This document shows positions 21,392-29,849 of a DNA stretch of 64,000 bases, one piece after another. Source of the DNA: Sphingomonadales bacterium (GTDB lineage: Bacteria > Pseudomonadota > Alphaproteobacteria > Sphingomonadales > Sphingomonadaceae); assembly GCA_004173185.1 (NCBI GenBank), contig SEFZ01000020.1, positions 18,132-82,131 on the forward strand, in the 5' to 3' direction. The notes below the pieces were generated by a model that was not told the origin of the DNA, ran no database searches, and saw nothing but the letters and a program-made list of their open reading frames with translations. Each line of letters begins with the position of its first letter. Position 1 is the first letter of the stretch. The position numbers and the translations under genes are program-made.

Positions 21392-22114
21392 CTAGGCTTC
21401 CCGTCGGCTCATGTGAAGCAGCATCCCTGCCAGCGCGATCGCTCCGCCGATCCCCCCGGCCATCCAGCCCATCTGCTGGATTTCGGGCTTGGGGATCAGC
21501 AGGTCGGCGGCGAGCAGCCAGGGGAACCACACCGATTTGGATGCGCCGAACGTCGCGATCGCCACGAACGTGCCCCCAATCCCGAACACCAGCGGCACGA
21601 CGAAGCTGCGAAAAGCGAGCGCGACCCAGAGCTGGAGGATGCTCACCAGCATCGACGCGACCGTCATCAGCGCCAGCGTCCCCGCCAGCTTGCCGTAACT
21701 GGGCGCGCCGGTAACGCCGATCGGGTGCAGCGCGGTGAGTATCGCCGCGCCGCCGAGCATGAAGACGAAAAGCAAGGCCGACATCGCCGCTACCAGCCCG
21801 AGCATCACGATTGCCTTGGCGAGAAACACATTGGGTCGCGCGCCGGGGAGGGTGAGCAGATGGTTCCAGTTTCGCGAGCCATGCTCCATCTGCGCCATCA
21901 GCACGCTGAGCGCGGTGATCGCCAGCGGCAGCATCACGAACGACCAGATGCCCGGCCCGCCCAACACGAAGCTATCGAGTGAAACCGCGCGATTCTTGTC
22001 GAACGCGATGATTGTACCGAGCAAGGCAACGCATCCCGGCGCGGCGACACAGAGCATGAGCGCGAGGCTGCGGCGCAGCTTGAGGATTTCGGCGAGCAAG
22101 TAACGGTGCAGCAT
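21392..22114 (-). CDS. ABC transporter permease (ABC-2 type)
   Basis: A 240-aa polytopic membrane protein with six hydrophobic segments, typical of ABC-2 exporters, preceded directly by its ATPase gene. The track starts at TTG 22129, but a GAGGGA site seven bases before the ATG at 22114 favours MLHRYLLAEILKLRRS. The segment LMAQMEHGSRNWNHLLTLP is characteristic of bacteriocin- or lantibiotic-immunity-like permeases. The substrate is not readable. Confidence 0.88.
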   Translation of the reverse strand: MLHRYLLAEILKLRRSLALMLCVAAPGCVALLGTIIAFDKNRAVSLDSFVLGGPGIWSFVMLPLAITALSVLMAQMEHGSRNWNHLLTLPGARPNVFLAKAIVMLGLVAAMSALLFVFMLGGAAILTALHPIGVTGAPSYGKLAGTLALMTVASMLVSILQLWVALAFRSFVVPLVFGIGGTFVAIATFGASKSVWFPWLLAADLLIPKPEIQQMGWMAGGIGGAIALAGMLLHMSRREA

Positions 22115-22125
22115 GGGCATTTCCC

Positions 22126-23016
22126 TCAAGCGGCCTGGGCGATGTGGCGGTGATAAATGCCCTCGAGCGAGGGGCGGTGGCGGGTGAGGTGCGACAGCTT
22201 CTGTCCCTCGCGCACGAGCAAGGCGGCGATCTCGGCCGGGTCCGCGGCATCGATCAGCAGATTGCCGTCCTCGTTCCTGCGAACCGCGAAGCCCGCGCCG
22301 CCGAGGATCATCGCAGCGCGCGCACGGTCTCCGGTATCGACTTCCACCGCCGCCACGCCGCCAAGCAGCGCATCGAGCGGCGATTCGATCAGCAGCCGCC
22401 CGCGATGGAGCAGGCCAACATGGGTGGCGACCTGCTCAACCTCCGAAAGCAGATGGCTCGAGACGATCAGCGTCACGTCGCCCACTTCGGGCAGACGGCG
22501 CAACAAATGGCGCATGTCGCGGATGCCGTCGGGATCGAGGCCGTTGGTCGGCTCATCGAGGATCAGCAGGCGGGGATTGCCGAGCAACGCGCGGGCAATG
22601 CCGAGCCGCTGGCGCATCCCCAGCGAATAGCCGCCGACGCGTTCGTCGCGGGCGCGCCTGAGATCGACGATCTCCAGCACGCGATCGATTTCGCGCTTGG
22701 GTAGCCCGAGCAGGATACGCGTGAGATCGAGATTCTGGCGGCCGGTCAAATGGTCATAGGTCGAAGGCGTCTCGATCAGCGATCCGATGCTGGCGCGCGC
22801 CGCGCCGCTCGCCTCCTTGCCGAACAGCCGGATCGTTCCCGAATCGGCGCGCAGCAACCCCAGCACGAGCTTGAGCGTGGTCGTCTTTCCCGCGCCATTC
22901 GCGCCAAGAAAGCCATAGATCGCGCGGCGCGGCACCGAAAGGGTGACGGAATCCACCGAAGGGGCGGCCTTGCCGAAGCGCTTGGTCAACGCGTGGGTTT
23001 CGAGAGCAGGTGTCAT
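22126..23016 (-). CDS. ABC transporter ATP-binding protein
   Basis: A 296-aa ATPase with Walker A GANGAGKTT at residues about 39-47, signature YSLGMRQRLGIA, Walker B LLILDEPTNGLD and the switch His in VSSHLLSEVEQ. This arrangement matches the CcmA/BcrA class that energises ABC-2 permeases. It is the first gene of a two-gene exporter operon, and its start faces the DUF2975/XRE pair across 67 bases holding two palindromic operators, so it is probably regulated from there. Confidence 0.95.
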   Translation of the reverse strand: MTPALETHALTKRFGKAAPSVDSVTLSVPRRAIYGFLGANGAGKTTTLKLVLGLLRADSGTIRLFGKEASGAARASIGSLIETPSTYDHLTGRQNLDLTRILLGLPKREIDRVLEIVDLRRARDERVGGYSLGMRQRLGIARALLGNPRLLILDEPTNGLDPDGIRDMRHLLRRLPEVGDVTLIVSSHLLSEVEQVATHVGLLHRGRLLIESPLDALLGGVAAVEVDTGDRARAAMILGGAGFAVRRNEDGNLLIDAADPAEIAALLVREGQKLSHLTRHRPSLEGIYHRHIAQAA

Positions 23017-23028
23017 TCAAGCGACTCC

Positions 23029-23049
23029 AATTTAAGTCTGGCTTAAATT
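23029..23049. promoter_or_regulatory. palindromic operator 1
   Basis: A perfect inverted repeat, AATTTAAG-TCTGG-CTTAAATT, in the divergent intergenic space between the ABC exporter and the DUF2975/XRE genes. It has the symmetry expected for a dimeric helix-turn-helix repressor. It also contains TTAA-N7-TTAA, the spacing of a CtrA box. A second copy of the same length lies 34 bases downstream. Confidence 0.7.
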
Positions 23050-23062
23050 TGCCAATCGCCGA

Positions 23063-23083
23063 AATTTAAGTCAAGGTTAAATT
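23063..23083. promoter_or_regulatory. palindromic operator 2
   Basis: AATTTAAG-TCAAG-GTTAAATT, matching operator 1 in arm sequence and length except for one base pair. It also reads TTAA-N7-TTAA. Its right edge directly abuts the ATG at 23084, and lies 21 bases before the preferred DUF2975 start at 23105. Centre-to-centre distance from operator 1 is 34 bases. Confidence 0.7.
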
Positions 23084-23104
23084 ATGACAGTCCATGGAGC
23101 CCCT

Positions 23105-23560
23105 ATGATCGAGACGCTTCGCGCCCGTGCGCGCATCCTGATGTGGCTGGTGACGGTGCCGTTTGTGCTGTTGCTGCTTACTGCTGCGACCCTGATCTTC
23201 GCGCCGATATGGACCGGGCGCTTCCATATCGGCTCGCTGATCCTGTTTCTGCCGATGTTCATTTACATCTGGGCGATCTGGATGGTGCGGCAGGCGCTGA
23301 AATCAATCGCGGGCGGAGCGATGTTCGATCAAGTCGTGCCGCGACTGTTGCGGCGGGTCGGCGCGGCGCTGTTCGCAGGCGCGCTGATCAACGTATTCGG
23401 CGTAAGCCTGCTGACGCGCCTGATCTACGGTCGGGGTGCCTATGCGGCATTCGATGGTGCTGCGATCACGCTCGGGATAGTTGGCGCCACGCTGGTGATC
23501 CTTTCCCAGCTGCTCGCCCAGGCATCGGCCGCGCGAGCCGAGCTGGACGAGTTCTTCTGA
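23105..23560 (+). CDS. DUF2975 domain-containing membrane protein
   Basis: A 151-aa protein with four hydrophobic segments and the DUF2975 pattern IAGGAMFD. DUF2975 proteins commonly pair with a small YozG-type XRE regulator, as here, where the next gene overlaps by one base (TGATG). The track begins at ATG 23084, but the ATG at 23105 has GGAG placed five bases upstream, so I take that. Its role may be to sense or anchor; the family function is not established. Confidence 0.85.
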   Translation: MIETLRARARILMWLVTVPFVLLLLTAATLIFAPIWTGRFHIGSLILFLPMFIYIWAIWMVRQALKSIAGGAMFDQVVPRLLRRVGAALFAGALINVFGVSLLTRLIYGRGAYAAFDGAAITLGIVGATLVILSQLLAQASAARAELDEFF

Positions 23561-23793
23561 TGCCAGTCAAAGTCACACTCGACGCAGCGCTCGCCAAGCG
23601 CGGCATGACGGGCAAGCAACTCGCCGAACGCATGGGCCTGAGCGAAACCCAGCTATCGCTGTTCCGCTCGGGCAAGGTTCGCGGCATCCGCTTCGCCACG
23701 CTCGCCAAGATGTGTGCGGTGCTGGAATGTGTGCCGGCGGAGTTGCTGGATTATGAGAGCGATCCGTCCGACCTGTCGGTGGCGGACGATTAG
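23560..23793 (+). CDS. XRE-family (YozG-like) transcriptional regulator
   Basis: A 77-aa helix-turn-helix protein, hidden in a longer track ORF in the same frame (23143-23793). MTGKQLAERMGLSETQLSLFRSGKVRGIRFATLAKMCAVL is the HTH core of the Cro/C1-type domain, followed by CVPAELLDYES, the usual tail of YozG-like proteins. The ATG overlaps the DUF2975 stop. It is the obvious candidate to bind the two palindromes upstream of its own operon and of the ABC exporter. Its end overlaps the convergent GFA gene by four bases. Confidence 0.9.
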   Translation: MPVKVTLDAALAKRGMTGKQLAERMGLSETQLSLFRSGKVRGIRFATLAKMCAVLECVPAELLDYESDPSDLSVADD

Positions 23794-24203
23794 CCGATCG
23801 GCGCAGGCTGGCGTTCACTGTGCGGAAGGGCAGGGTCGAACACCGCCCAATCCGGCGCGCTCGCGGTCCAGATCACTTCGGTGGGGCGCAACAGGTTCGG
23901 ATCGTCATACGCTCCGGCGCGGACGCCAAGAAACTCGGGATCTACCGCCGGCCCGGTGAACAGCGCCGTGCCACAGCTCGGGCAAAAGCCGCGCCGCATC
24001 GCCTTGCCGCTGGCGGCGATGCTCTCATACCAGCTGACATCGCCCTCGAACACGATCTGCTCGATCCGGTACAAGGCGTTGGTCGTGCCGCTGCCCGCCG
24101 CCCAATATTGGCAATCGCGGCACCAGCAGGTCCGCGTGCGCACCGGCTCGCCGTGGATTGCGATGCGGACCTTGCCGCACAGGCAGCCCGCACCAATCGT
24201 CAT
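23790..24203 (-). CDS. GFA family protein (Mss4-like fold)
   Basis: A 137-aa zinc protein of the glutathione-dependent formaldehyde-activating (GFA) family. The zinc ligands appear as GCLCGKVR near the N terminus, TCWCRDCQ around residue 27 and FCPSCG around residue 73. Members are often annotated as formaldehyde-related, but most have unproven substrates. It overlaps the MoxR start-side neighbour's end by four bases, and may form an operon with it. Confidence 0.92.
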   Translation of the reverse strand: MTIGAGCLCGKVRIAIHGEPVRTRTCWCRDCQYWAAGSGTTNALYRIEQIVFEGDVSWYESIAASGKAMRRGFCPSCGTALFTGPAVDPEFLGVRAGAYDDPNLLRPTEVIWTASAPDWAVFDPALPHSERQPAPIG

Positions 24204-25048
24204 TTTGGCTGCTGCCGCCGTGCCATGAACGCCAGCCGCTCAAACAGCATCACGTCCTGCTCGTTCTTGAGCAGTGCGCCATGCAGTGGCGGGATCGCCT
24301 TGGTCGGGTCGCGGTTTTGCAGCACGTCGAGCGGCATTTCCTCGTGAAGCAGCAGCTTGAGCCAGTCGAGCAACTCGCTGGTCGAGGGCTTCTTCTTGAG
24401 GCCGGGCACTTCGCGGATATCGTAGAAAATATCCATCGCCTTGCTGACGAGGATTTTCTGGATGCCGGGGAAGTGGACGTCGATGATCGCCTGCATCGTC
24501 TCCCGGTCCGGGAATTTGATGTAGTGGAAGAAGCAGCGGCGCAGGAACGCGTCGGGAAGCTCCTTCTCATTGTTCGACGTGATCACGACGATCGGGCGTT
24601 CAATCGCCTTCACGGTCTCGCGGGTCTCGTAGACATGGAATTCCATGCGATCGAGCTCCTGGAGAAGATCGTTCGGGAATTCGATATCGGCCTTGTCGAT
24701 CTCGTCGATCAGCAGCACCGGCAATTGGGGTGCGGTGAACGCCTCCCAGAGCTTACCCTTGCGGATATAATTGCCGATGTCGTGGACGCGCTCGTCGCCA
24801 AGCTGGCCATCGCGCAGGCGAGCGACGGCGTCATATTCGTACAGCCCCTGCTGCGCCTTGGTGGTCGATTTGACGTTCCACTCGATCAGCGGCGCGCCGA
24901 CTGCTTTCGCAATCTCATAAGCCAGCACGGTCTTGCCGGTGCCGGGTTCGCCTTTGACCAAAAGGGGACGGCGCAGCGTGACCGCTGCATTGACCGCGAC
25001 CTTCAGGTCTTCGGTCGCGACATAGCTCTGGGTGCCTTCGAAACGCAT
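24200..25048 (-). CDS. MoxR family AAA ATPase
   Basis: A 282-aa AAA+ ATPase with Walker A GEPGTGKT, Walker B LLIDEIDKAD, sensor SNNEKELPDAFLRRCFFHY and a helical lid region. MoxR proteins act as chaperone-like ATPases with VWA partners such as the CoxE-like protein at 20203. The track extends to a TTG at 25084, but the family N terminus starts MRFEGTQSYVAT, at ATG 25048. Confidence 0.93.
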   Translation of the reverse strand: MRFEGTQSYVATEDLKVAVNAAVTLRRPLLVKGEPGTGKTVLAYEIAKAVGAPLIEWNVKSTTKAQQGLYEYDAVARLRDGQLGDERVHDIGNYIRKGKLWEAFTAPQLPVLLIDEIDKADIEFPNDLLQELDRMEFHVYETRETVKAIERPIVVITSNNEKELPDAFLRRCFFHYIKFPDRETMQAIIDVHFPGIQKILVSKAMDIFYDIREVPGLKKKPSTSELLDWLKLLLHEEMPLDVLQNRDPTKAIPPLHGALLKNEQDVMLFERLAFMARRQQPK

Positions 25049-25100
25049 GGTCACGGGATAGAGGTCTCGGGTTGCAGGATGCAACCCTTATACCTCGGCC

Positions 25101-25766
25101 TTAATGTTTATCGCGTGCGCTGGCGCGGGCTTCGAGGAGATCCCACAGCCCGCGATGCTGTGCGAAAAGCTGCTGCGCGCCAAACAGCATGGCGCGCTCG
25201 ACCGATCCTTCGCGGACGAGCGCGTCGACCACGGTGTAAGTCTCTTCGAGCGAAGGCAATTGCGTGGGCGGCGGGGTCAGGTTCAGGCGCACGGCGGCGG
25301 CATCGAGCACTTTGCGGATTTCGATCCAGTCGATCGCCAGCGCCAGCGCCGCGCCGATCGCGCAGCCTGCGCGGTCAGACTGGGCCAGCATGTCCAGCGC
25401 ATGGCGTTGTGCCGCGGCGGCAGCTTCGGATTCGGCATGGCCCGGAGTGCTGGGCAGCGGGCCTGCGGCGGCCACGATGCGGACGAGGAAAGCACGTTCG
25501 CCAGCGAATGCGTCTGCCGCGACTTCCAGCCAGCTCCGCTCGATATCGACTCGTGCATGTACCGTGGCATGATCGATCACGCCTGGATGGCGACCATGCA
25601 GGATGCACATATAATGCGCCGCATCGGCGAGATCGCGCATCGGTTCGACATTGGCTTGGAGCCGCTGGAGATAGGCGTGGTTACCGCTGCCGTCCGCAAC
25701 GGCGAGCGCTCCCAGCGAGCTCCAGCCGCCTGCCAATCGCGCAACGTTTACGGAATCCAACGGCAT
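25101..25766 (-). CDS. hypothetical protein, helical
   Basis: A 221-aa protein, mostly alpha-helical and Ala-rich, without recognisable motifs or signal peptide. The track starts at TTG 25787; the ATG at 25766 (MPLDSVNVARLAGGW) with a G-rich stretch upstream is preferred. It is 52 bases upstream of the MoxR start and on the same strand, so it may be cotranscribed. Conserved single-copy proteins of this appearance are known from sphingomonads, but I cannot name a family with confidence. Confidence 0.75.
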   Translation of the reverse strand: MPLDSVNVARLAGGWSSLGALAVADGSGNHAYLQRLQANVEPMRDLADAAHYMCILHGRHPGVIDHATVHARVDIERSWLEVAADAFAGERAFLVRIVAAAGPLPSTPGHAESEAAAAAQRHALDMLAQSDRAGCAIGAALALAIDWIEIRKVLDAAAVRLNLTPPPTQLPSLEETYTVVDALVREGSVERAMLFGAQQLFAQHRGLWDLLEARASARDKH

Positions 25767-25946
25767 ACGCCCCCAAACTTGGCTCAAACAATCCGAACCG
25801 GCGGAAGGCCGGCGCAGCGGTTATGCCACGAAGGGATATACCGAAGCGCGTAAAGACGTGGTTTAGCTGGAGTTTACCCTGACTAAACACACTGTGCCGT
25901 CATGGGATTCGTTGCGTACCCGTAAGAATATCGAGGAAGCGAAGCG

Positions 25947-25983
25947 GTGCGGCCGGGCGAGCCCTGGGCTTGCCCGGCCGCAC
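25947..25983. terminator. strong intergenic hairpin
   Basis: GTGCGGCCGGGC and GCCCGGCCGCAC form a perfect 12-bp stem around a 13-base loop that can itself pair (AGCCC/GGGCT). It follows the DoxX stop on the minus strand by about eight bases. There is no T-run on either strand, so an intrinsic terminator is probable but not certain. Confidence 0.6.
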
Positions 25984-25990
25984 TCCTAAG

Positions 25991-26383
25991 TCAGCCCTTG
26001 TTGCGCGCTGCGTCCGCGCTCCAGATCCCGCCGCCTGCTGCCGCGAGATACAGGAAGATGAAGCAATACAGCATCGCCGGCTCGCCGCCGTTCAGCGCCG
26101 GATACATCCCCTGCGGCGCGTGGGCCATAAAATAGGCGACCGCCATCATGCCCGAAAGGACGAACGCGACTGGCCGGGTGAACAGCCCGATCACGATCAA
26201 CAGGCCGCCGACCAGTTCAAGCGTACCCGCTGCCATCATCAGCGGATTGAGCGGCCCGCTCATGCCCGGCGGGGGCGGGGGCAGCTGAAACAGCTTCATG
26301 GTGCCGTGATGGAGAAACCCCAGCCCGGAGATGATACGCAGAACGCTAAGAAATTTGGACGACCAGCTATCGGGGATCGGCAT
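25991..26383 (-). CDS. DoxX family membrane protein
   Basis: A 130-aa protein with four membrane helices and the DoxX pattern RIISGLGFLHHGTMKLF near the N terminus and GLLIVIGLFTRPVAFVLSGMMAVAYF in the middle. The track start at 26455 is too far upstream; the ATG at 26383 has AGGAG seven to eight bases before it. DoxX-like proteins are linked to thiosulfate/quinone or redox stress functions, but this member's role is unknown. Confidence 0.92.
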   Translation of the reverse strand: MPIPDSWSSKFLSVLRIISGLGFLHHGTMKLFQLPPPPPGMSGPLNPLMMAAGTLELVGGLLIVIGLFTRPVAFVLSGMMAVAYFMAHAPQGMYPALNGGEPAMLYCFIFLYLAAAGGGIWSADAARNKG

Positions 26384-26533
26384 GTAAACTCTCCTGCGGT
26401 TCGGCGTCTGATGCGCCTGTTCGCAGAGCCTTTCACACCGAACAGCAGCGGTCAATCGGCCAGCAATAGTGCTGAACTTTGAGATGCGTACCGCTTTGTG
26501 TTAGCCCATCTGCAATAATGGGGAGGGTGTTAC

Positions 26534-26857
26534 ATGACCGATGAACGTAATGACACGTCCGCGGGCGGAATCATCAAGCGATTTCTGAGCTTTGACGATA
26601 TGATCGGCAGTTCGCTGATCAAATTCATCTATTATGCCGGGCTGGTAGGTGTCGCATTATACACGCTCGTGCTGTTGTTCGCGGCGGTACGCGTGCTTGA
26701 TTATTCGCCAAGCATGTTCCTGGTTGGCCTGTTGAGCGCAGCGTTCTGCCTTATCGCCGGAACGGTGATGTGGCGCTTCACTTGCGAGCTCTGGATTCTG
26801 CTCTTCCGCATCTTCGAACGTCTCGGTGAAATTCGTGATCGGCTGCCACCCCGCTAA
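26534..26857 (+). CDS. DUF4282 domain-containing membrane protein
   Basis: A 107-aa protein with two membrane segments (about residues 30-50 and 62-85) and the family-like start GIIKRFLSFDDMIGSSLIKFIYYAGL. After the second helix comes CELWILLFRIFERLGEIRD, typical of DUF4282. A GGAGG site lies seven bases before the ATG. It is divergent from DoxX. Function unknown. Confidence 0.85.
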   Translation: MTDERNDTSAGGIIKRFLSFDDMIGSSLIKFIYYAGLVGVALYTLVLLFAAVRVLDYSPSMFLVGLLSAAFCLIAGTVMWRFTCELWILLFRIFERLGEIRDRLPPR

Positions 26858-26880
26858 GCACCGGAAAGGGCAGGGGCCGA

Positions 26881-27159
26881 TCAGGCGGTAAAGCGCTTGG
26901 TGAAGCCCTTGCCCGGTTTCTCGTCGTCGGCGACCAGCACTTCGATATTATCGACCCGTGCCAGTTGCGGGCCTTCGCGGCATGCCTCGGCCAGGCGCGC
27001 GATAGCTTCCTCTTCGCCCGACGCGACAATCTCGACGCTGCCATTGTTGCGGTTGCGCACCCAGCCGGTCAGGCCCTCGGCTCGTGCGGTGCGCACTACC
27101 CAGTCACGAAACCCAACTGCCTGAACCCGCCCCGATACCAGGATACGCTTGATCGTCAT
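26881..27159 (-). CDS. acyP: acylphosphatase
   Basis: A 92-aa small enzyme that hydrolyses acyl phosphates. The phosphate-binding loop with the catalytic arginine (GRVQAVGFRDW) and the catalytic asparagine region (GWVRNRNNGSVEI) are intact. Length and fold pattern are normal. It lies on the minus strand after greB, with 85 bases between them. Confidence 0.95.
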   Translation of the reverse strand: MTIKRILVSGRVQAVGFRDWVVRTARAEGLTGWVRNRNNGSVEIVASGEEEAIARLAEACREGPQLARVDNIEVLVADDEKPGKGFTKRFTA

Positions 27160-27244
27160 TCGCTTCCTTACGCGCTTAAACTGGCATGCCCTTTAGCGCA
27201 TGCAGCGGGCAAAGGAATCGCCAAGTCCTGCGGCTCGCCGCGTA

Positions 27245-27721
27245 TCAAGGGTAAGTGAGCGCAATCACTTCATATTCCCGCTCGCCTGCGGGCAACATCA
27301 CCTTGCGCAGATCGCCCACCGCGGCGCCGCGCAGCGCGCGGGCGAAAGGCGAGTTCCAGCCGACCAGCCCTTTGCCCGCATCGGCTTCGTCATCGCCGAC
27401 GAAGGTGAGCGTGCGCTGATTGTCGTCTTCATCGGCGATGGTGACGGTCGCACCGAAGAATATCCGGCTGCGATCCTCCTGCTGCCGGGGATCGACGACC
27501 TTCGCCGCCTTCATCCGCCTGGAAAGCCAGCCCAGCCGCCGATCGATCTCGCGCAGGCGCTTGCGGCCATAGATATAGTCGCCATTCTCGGAGCGATCGC
27601 CATTGCCCGCCGCCCAGGAAATCACCTCGACCAGCTTGGGCCGCTCGTCGCCGAGCAGCGCCTCATATTCCGTTCGCAGAACGGCATATCCGGCGGGGGT
27701 GATGTAATTGGGGCGGTCCAT
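27245..27721 (-). CDS. greB: transcription elongation factor GreB
   Basis: A 158-aa Gre factor that rescues backtracked RNA polymerase by stimulating transcript cleavage. The coiled-coil N-terminal domain carries the acidic tip residues in DRSENGDYIYGRKRLREID, and the C-terminal FKBP-like domain follows (GATVTIADEDDNQRTLTFVGDDEADAG). The start residues MDRPNYITPAGY match the family. It is downstream of the lytic transglycosylase on the same strand. Confidence 0.95.
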   Translation of the reverse strand: MDRPNYITPAGYAVLRTEYEALLGDERPKLVEVISWAAGNGDRSENGDYIYGRKRLREIDRRLGWLSRRMKAAKVVDPRQQEDRSRIFFGATVTIADEDDNQRTLTFVGDDEADAGKGLVGWNSPFARALRGAAVGDLRKVMLPAGEREYEVIALTYP

Positions 27722-27730
27722 GCTGCTTCC

Positions 27731-27763
27731 TTACACCTCTCCTGCGTTCGCGGGAGAGGGTAA
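27731..27763. repeat. inverted repeat between slt-like gene and greB
   Basis: CCTCTCCTGCG-TT-CGCGGGAGAGG (10 of 11 pairs plus one wobble) with partly matching TTAC/GTAA flanks. The CTCTCC/GGAGAG arm also appears in the hairpins at 30733 and 42537, so this may belong to a scattered CTCTCC-type palindrome family, or be an attenuator between the two minus-strand genes. Confidence 0.55.
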
Positions 27764-27774
27764 GACGATGCGCT

Positions 27775-29787
27775 TCAACCCGGCCGGTTCTTGCCCAGAT
27801 ACCAGCTCAAATTCGCTGGACCTTTCGAACGCGCACGCTCGGGGTTGAGCAAATCGTAGACCACGGCATTTTCCAGCACGCGCTGGACGTAGTTCTTGGT
27901 CTCGAAGATCGGAATCTGCTCCACCCAGCTGATCACATCAACGCCGGATCGCGGATCGCCATTTGCCTTGAGCCATTTGTTCACATTGCCCGGCCCGGCA
28001 TTGTACGCAGCAACGGCCAGCGGATAGCTGCCATATTGCTTCATCATCCGCTGGAAATAGCTCGATCCCAGCTGGATGTTGTAATCGGTATCGGTGGTGA
28101 GCGCGTCGCGATTATAGGAAAGCCCGAGCATGCCCGATTGCTCGCGCGCGGTGCCCGGCATGAGCTGCATCATCCCGCGCGCACCCGCATGGCTCACGGC
28201 AGCGCGATCGAACTGGCTCTCCTGCCGCGCGATCGCGTGGATGATCGTCCAGTAATCCCGCTGCGTTTCGGGCACGCGCACCGAGGGGTAGCCCGCGACG
28301 GTATAGTCCGAGAGGCCGTTCTGCAGCGCGCTGCGGCCGACCATTACGCCCAGATCGGGGCGACCGATCGTGCGCGAAAGCTCGGCGGCGAGAATATGGT
28401 CGGTGTCGGTCGTCGCGTCGGCGGCGATCTGGCGGACGAACAGGCTCTGATCGGTCCGGTTGCCCATCGTGCCGAGCAACTGCGCCGCGCGGACGACTTC
28501 GCGACGGTAAAACGCATCGCGCACCGAAGCATCGGCGACCTTGCCGTTGAAATCGGGCGGACGACGGAGCGATTTGCCCAGCCGCTCGGAGGAAAGCTGG
28601 CCGTAATACAGGTCTGGGAAGCCCGCCGCGCGCTCGAAATACGCCTGCGCCGTCGCCTTCTCGCCTGCGGCTTCCGCCGCGCGGCCGGCCCAATAGAGCC
28701 CTTTCGACTGGGTCTGCGGCGTCTTCGATCCGTGCGAATAGCGATCGAACATGCCGATCGCGTCCCGCGCGCGGCCCGCCTTTTCCAGCGCCACCGTGCC
28801 CGCGAGCCAGGTCAGGCTCGTATAATCGTCGCGCTCGCCATACGGGCGGTCGCTGATGTCGGTGCCATCGGGATAGGCATCGTCGACCTGGCTGGCGATT
28901 TGATAAGCGAGGCTGTTTTGCCCGTCCGCCGCCGCGCTGCGCGCCACGGTCAGCAAAACTTCATACCATTTCTCAACATCGCCGGGGAAGGCGTTGAGCT
29001 TGCGGGGCTGGGCCAGATAAGAGCGCGCCGCCATGCCCTGGCCGGTCTCGCGCAGCCAGTTCGCGCGATCGGCGATATAGCCCGGGTCGTTACGACCCTG
29101 CGCCAATATGGCGGCACCACGCTCGGCCGCATCGGGTGCCTTGGCGCGATAGGCGATCCGCGCTTCGAACACGGCACGCTTGGATGGCGAGACAAACGAA
29201 AGCTGGCGGGTCGCCGCCGTCCGCTGATCGCGCCAGATCAGCATGTCGGCGCGCGCATCGTGATCGGCGGGGGTGAGCGCCGACGAGAAGTTGCTGATCA
29301 GCGTTGCCTCATCCGTCGCCCGCAGCGAACCGATGCGCCACGCCCGGCGTGCCTGTTCGGCGGCCTCGGCGCGCTTGCCCGATGCGGCCAGCGCCTCGGC
29401 ATAACGCAGGCGCCCGGCGGGGGTCAGCGGCGCGAACCGCTCGAAATACCGCGTGACCAGCCCCGGCGCATCGCTGCCATTCGTCAGGATCGTCTCGGCC
29501 GCCGCCCGCCTGCTCGTCTCGCCGGGCCAGCCGGGATGCGCGAGCAGGAAATTGGCATAATCGGAGAAGGGGTAATTGTCGGACTGCTGGAGCCGTTTCC
29601 ACTCCACCAGCACCGCGCTCAACTGATCCGACTGGATATAGGCCGGGGCGAGGCGCGGCACGCCGCTCTCGATCGCCTGGGCGTACCATTCGATCTGGGA
29701 TTTGGTCAGCTGCGAGGAGGCGGCAACGCCCGACACTCCGGCTAGCAGCAACGCACTCTTGAACACAGACGTTAGCATGCTGGACAT
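27775..29787 (-). CDS. lytic transglycosylase (Slt-type)
   Basis: A 670-aa exported murein hydrolase. The C-terminal catalytic domain carries AIARQESQFDRAAVSHAGARGMMQLMPGTA (catalytic Glu in RQES) and AVAAYNAGPGNVNKW, the classic SLT signatures. The N-terminal part is the helical superhelix of soluble Slt. The track begins at GTG 29814; the ATG at 29787 (or 29778) gives a clean signal peptide (MLTSVFKSALLLAGVSGVAAS). It acts in the periplasm in cell-wall turnover. Confidence 0.93.
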   Translation of the reverse strand: MSSMLTSVFKSALLLAGVSGVAASSQLTKSQIEWYAQAIESGVPRLAPAYIQSDQLSAVLVEWKRLQQSDNYPFSDYANFLLAHPGWPGETSRRAAAETILTNGSDAPGLVTRYFERFAPLTPAGRLRYAEALAASGKRAEAAEQARRAWRIGSLRATDEATLISNFSSALTPADHDARADMLIWRDQRTAATRQLSFVSPSKRAVFEARIAYRAKAPDAAERGAAILAQGRNDPGYIADRANWLRETGQGMAARSYLAQPRKLNAFPGDVEKWYEVLLTVARSAAADGQNSLAYQIASQVDDAYPDGTDISDRPYGERDDYTSLTWLAGTVALEKAGRARDAIGMFDRYSHGSKTPQTQSKGLYWAGRAAEAAGEKATAQAYFERAAGFPDLYYGQLSSERLGKSLRRPPDFNGKVADASVRDAFYRREVVRAAQLLGTMGNRTDQSLFVRQIAADATTDTDHILAAELSRTIGRPDLGVMVGRSALQNGLSDYTVAGYPSVRVPETQRDYWTIIHAIARQESQFDRAAVSHAGARGMMQLMPGTAREQSGMLGLSYNRDALTTDTDYNIQLGSSYFQRMMKQYGSYPLAVAAYNAGPGNVNKWLKANGDPRSGVDVISWVEQIPIFETKNYVQRVLENAVVYDLLNPERARSKGPANLSWYLGKNRPG

Positions 29788-29849
29788 GATACCCGTGTCG
29801 CTCCTATCTGCCACCCCTGATTTACCCGATTAAGGAAGTTTCTGGGATT

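Noticed and set aside
28036-29745. 569-aa plus-strand ORF opposite the lytic transglycosylase
   Set aside because: Antisense shadow without domains; the minus strand carries a complete SLT domain and a signal peptide.
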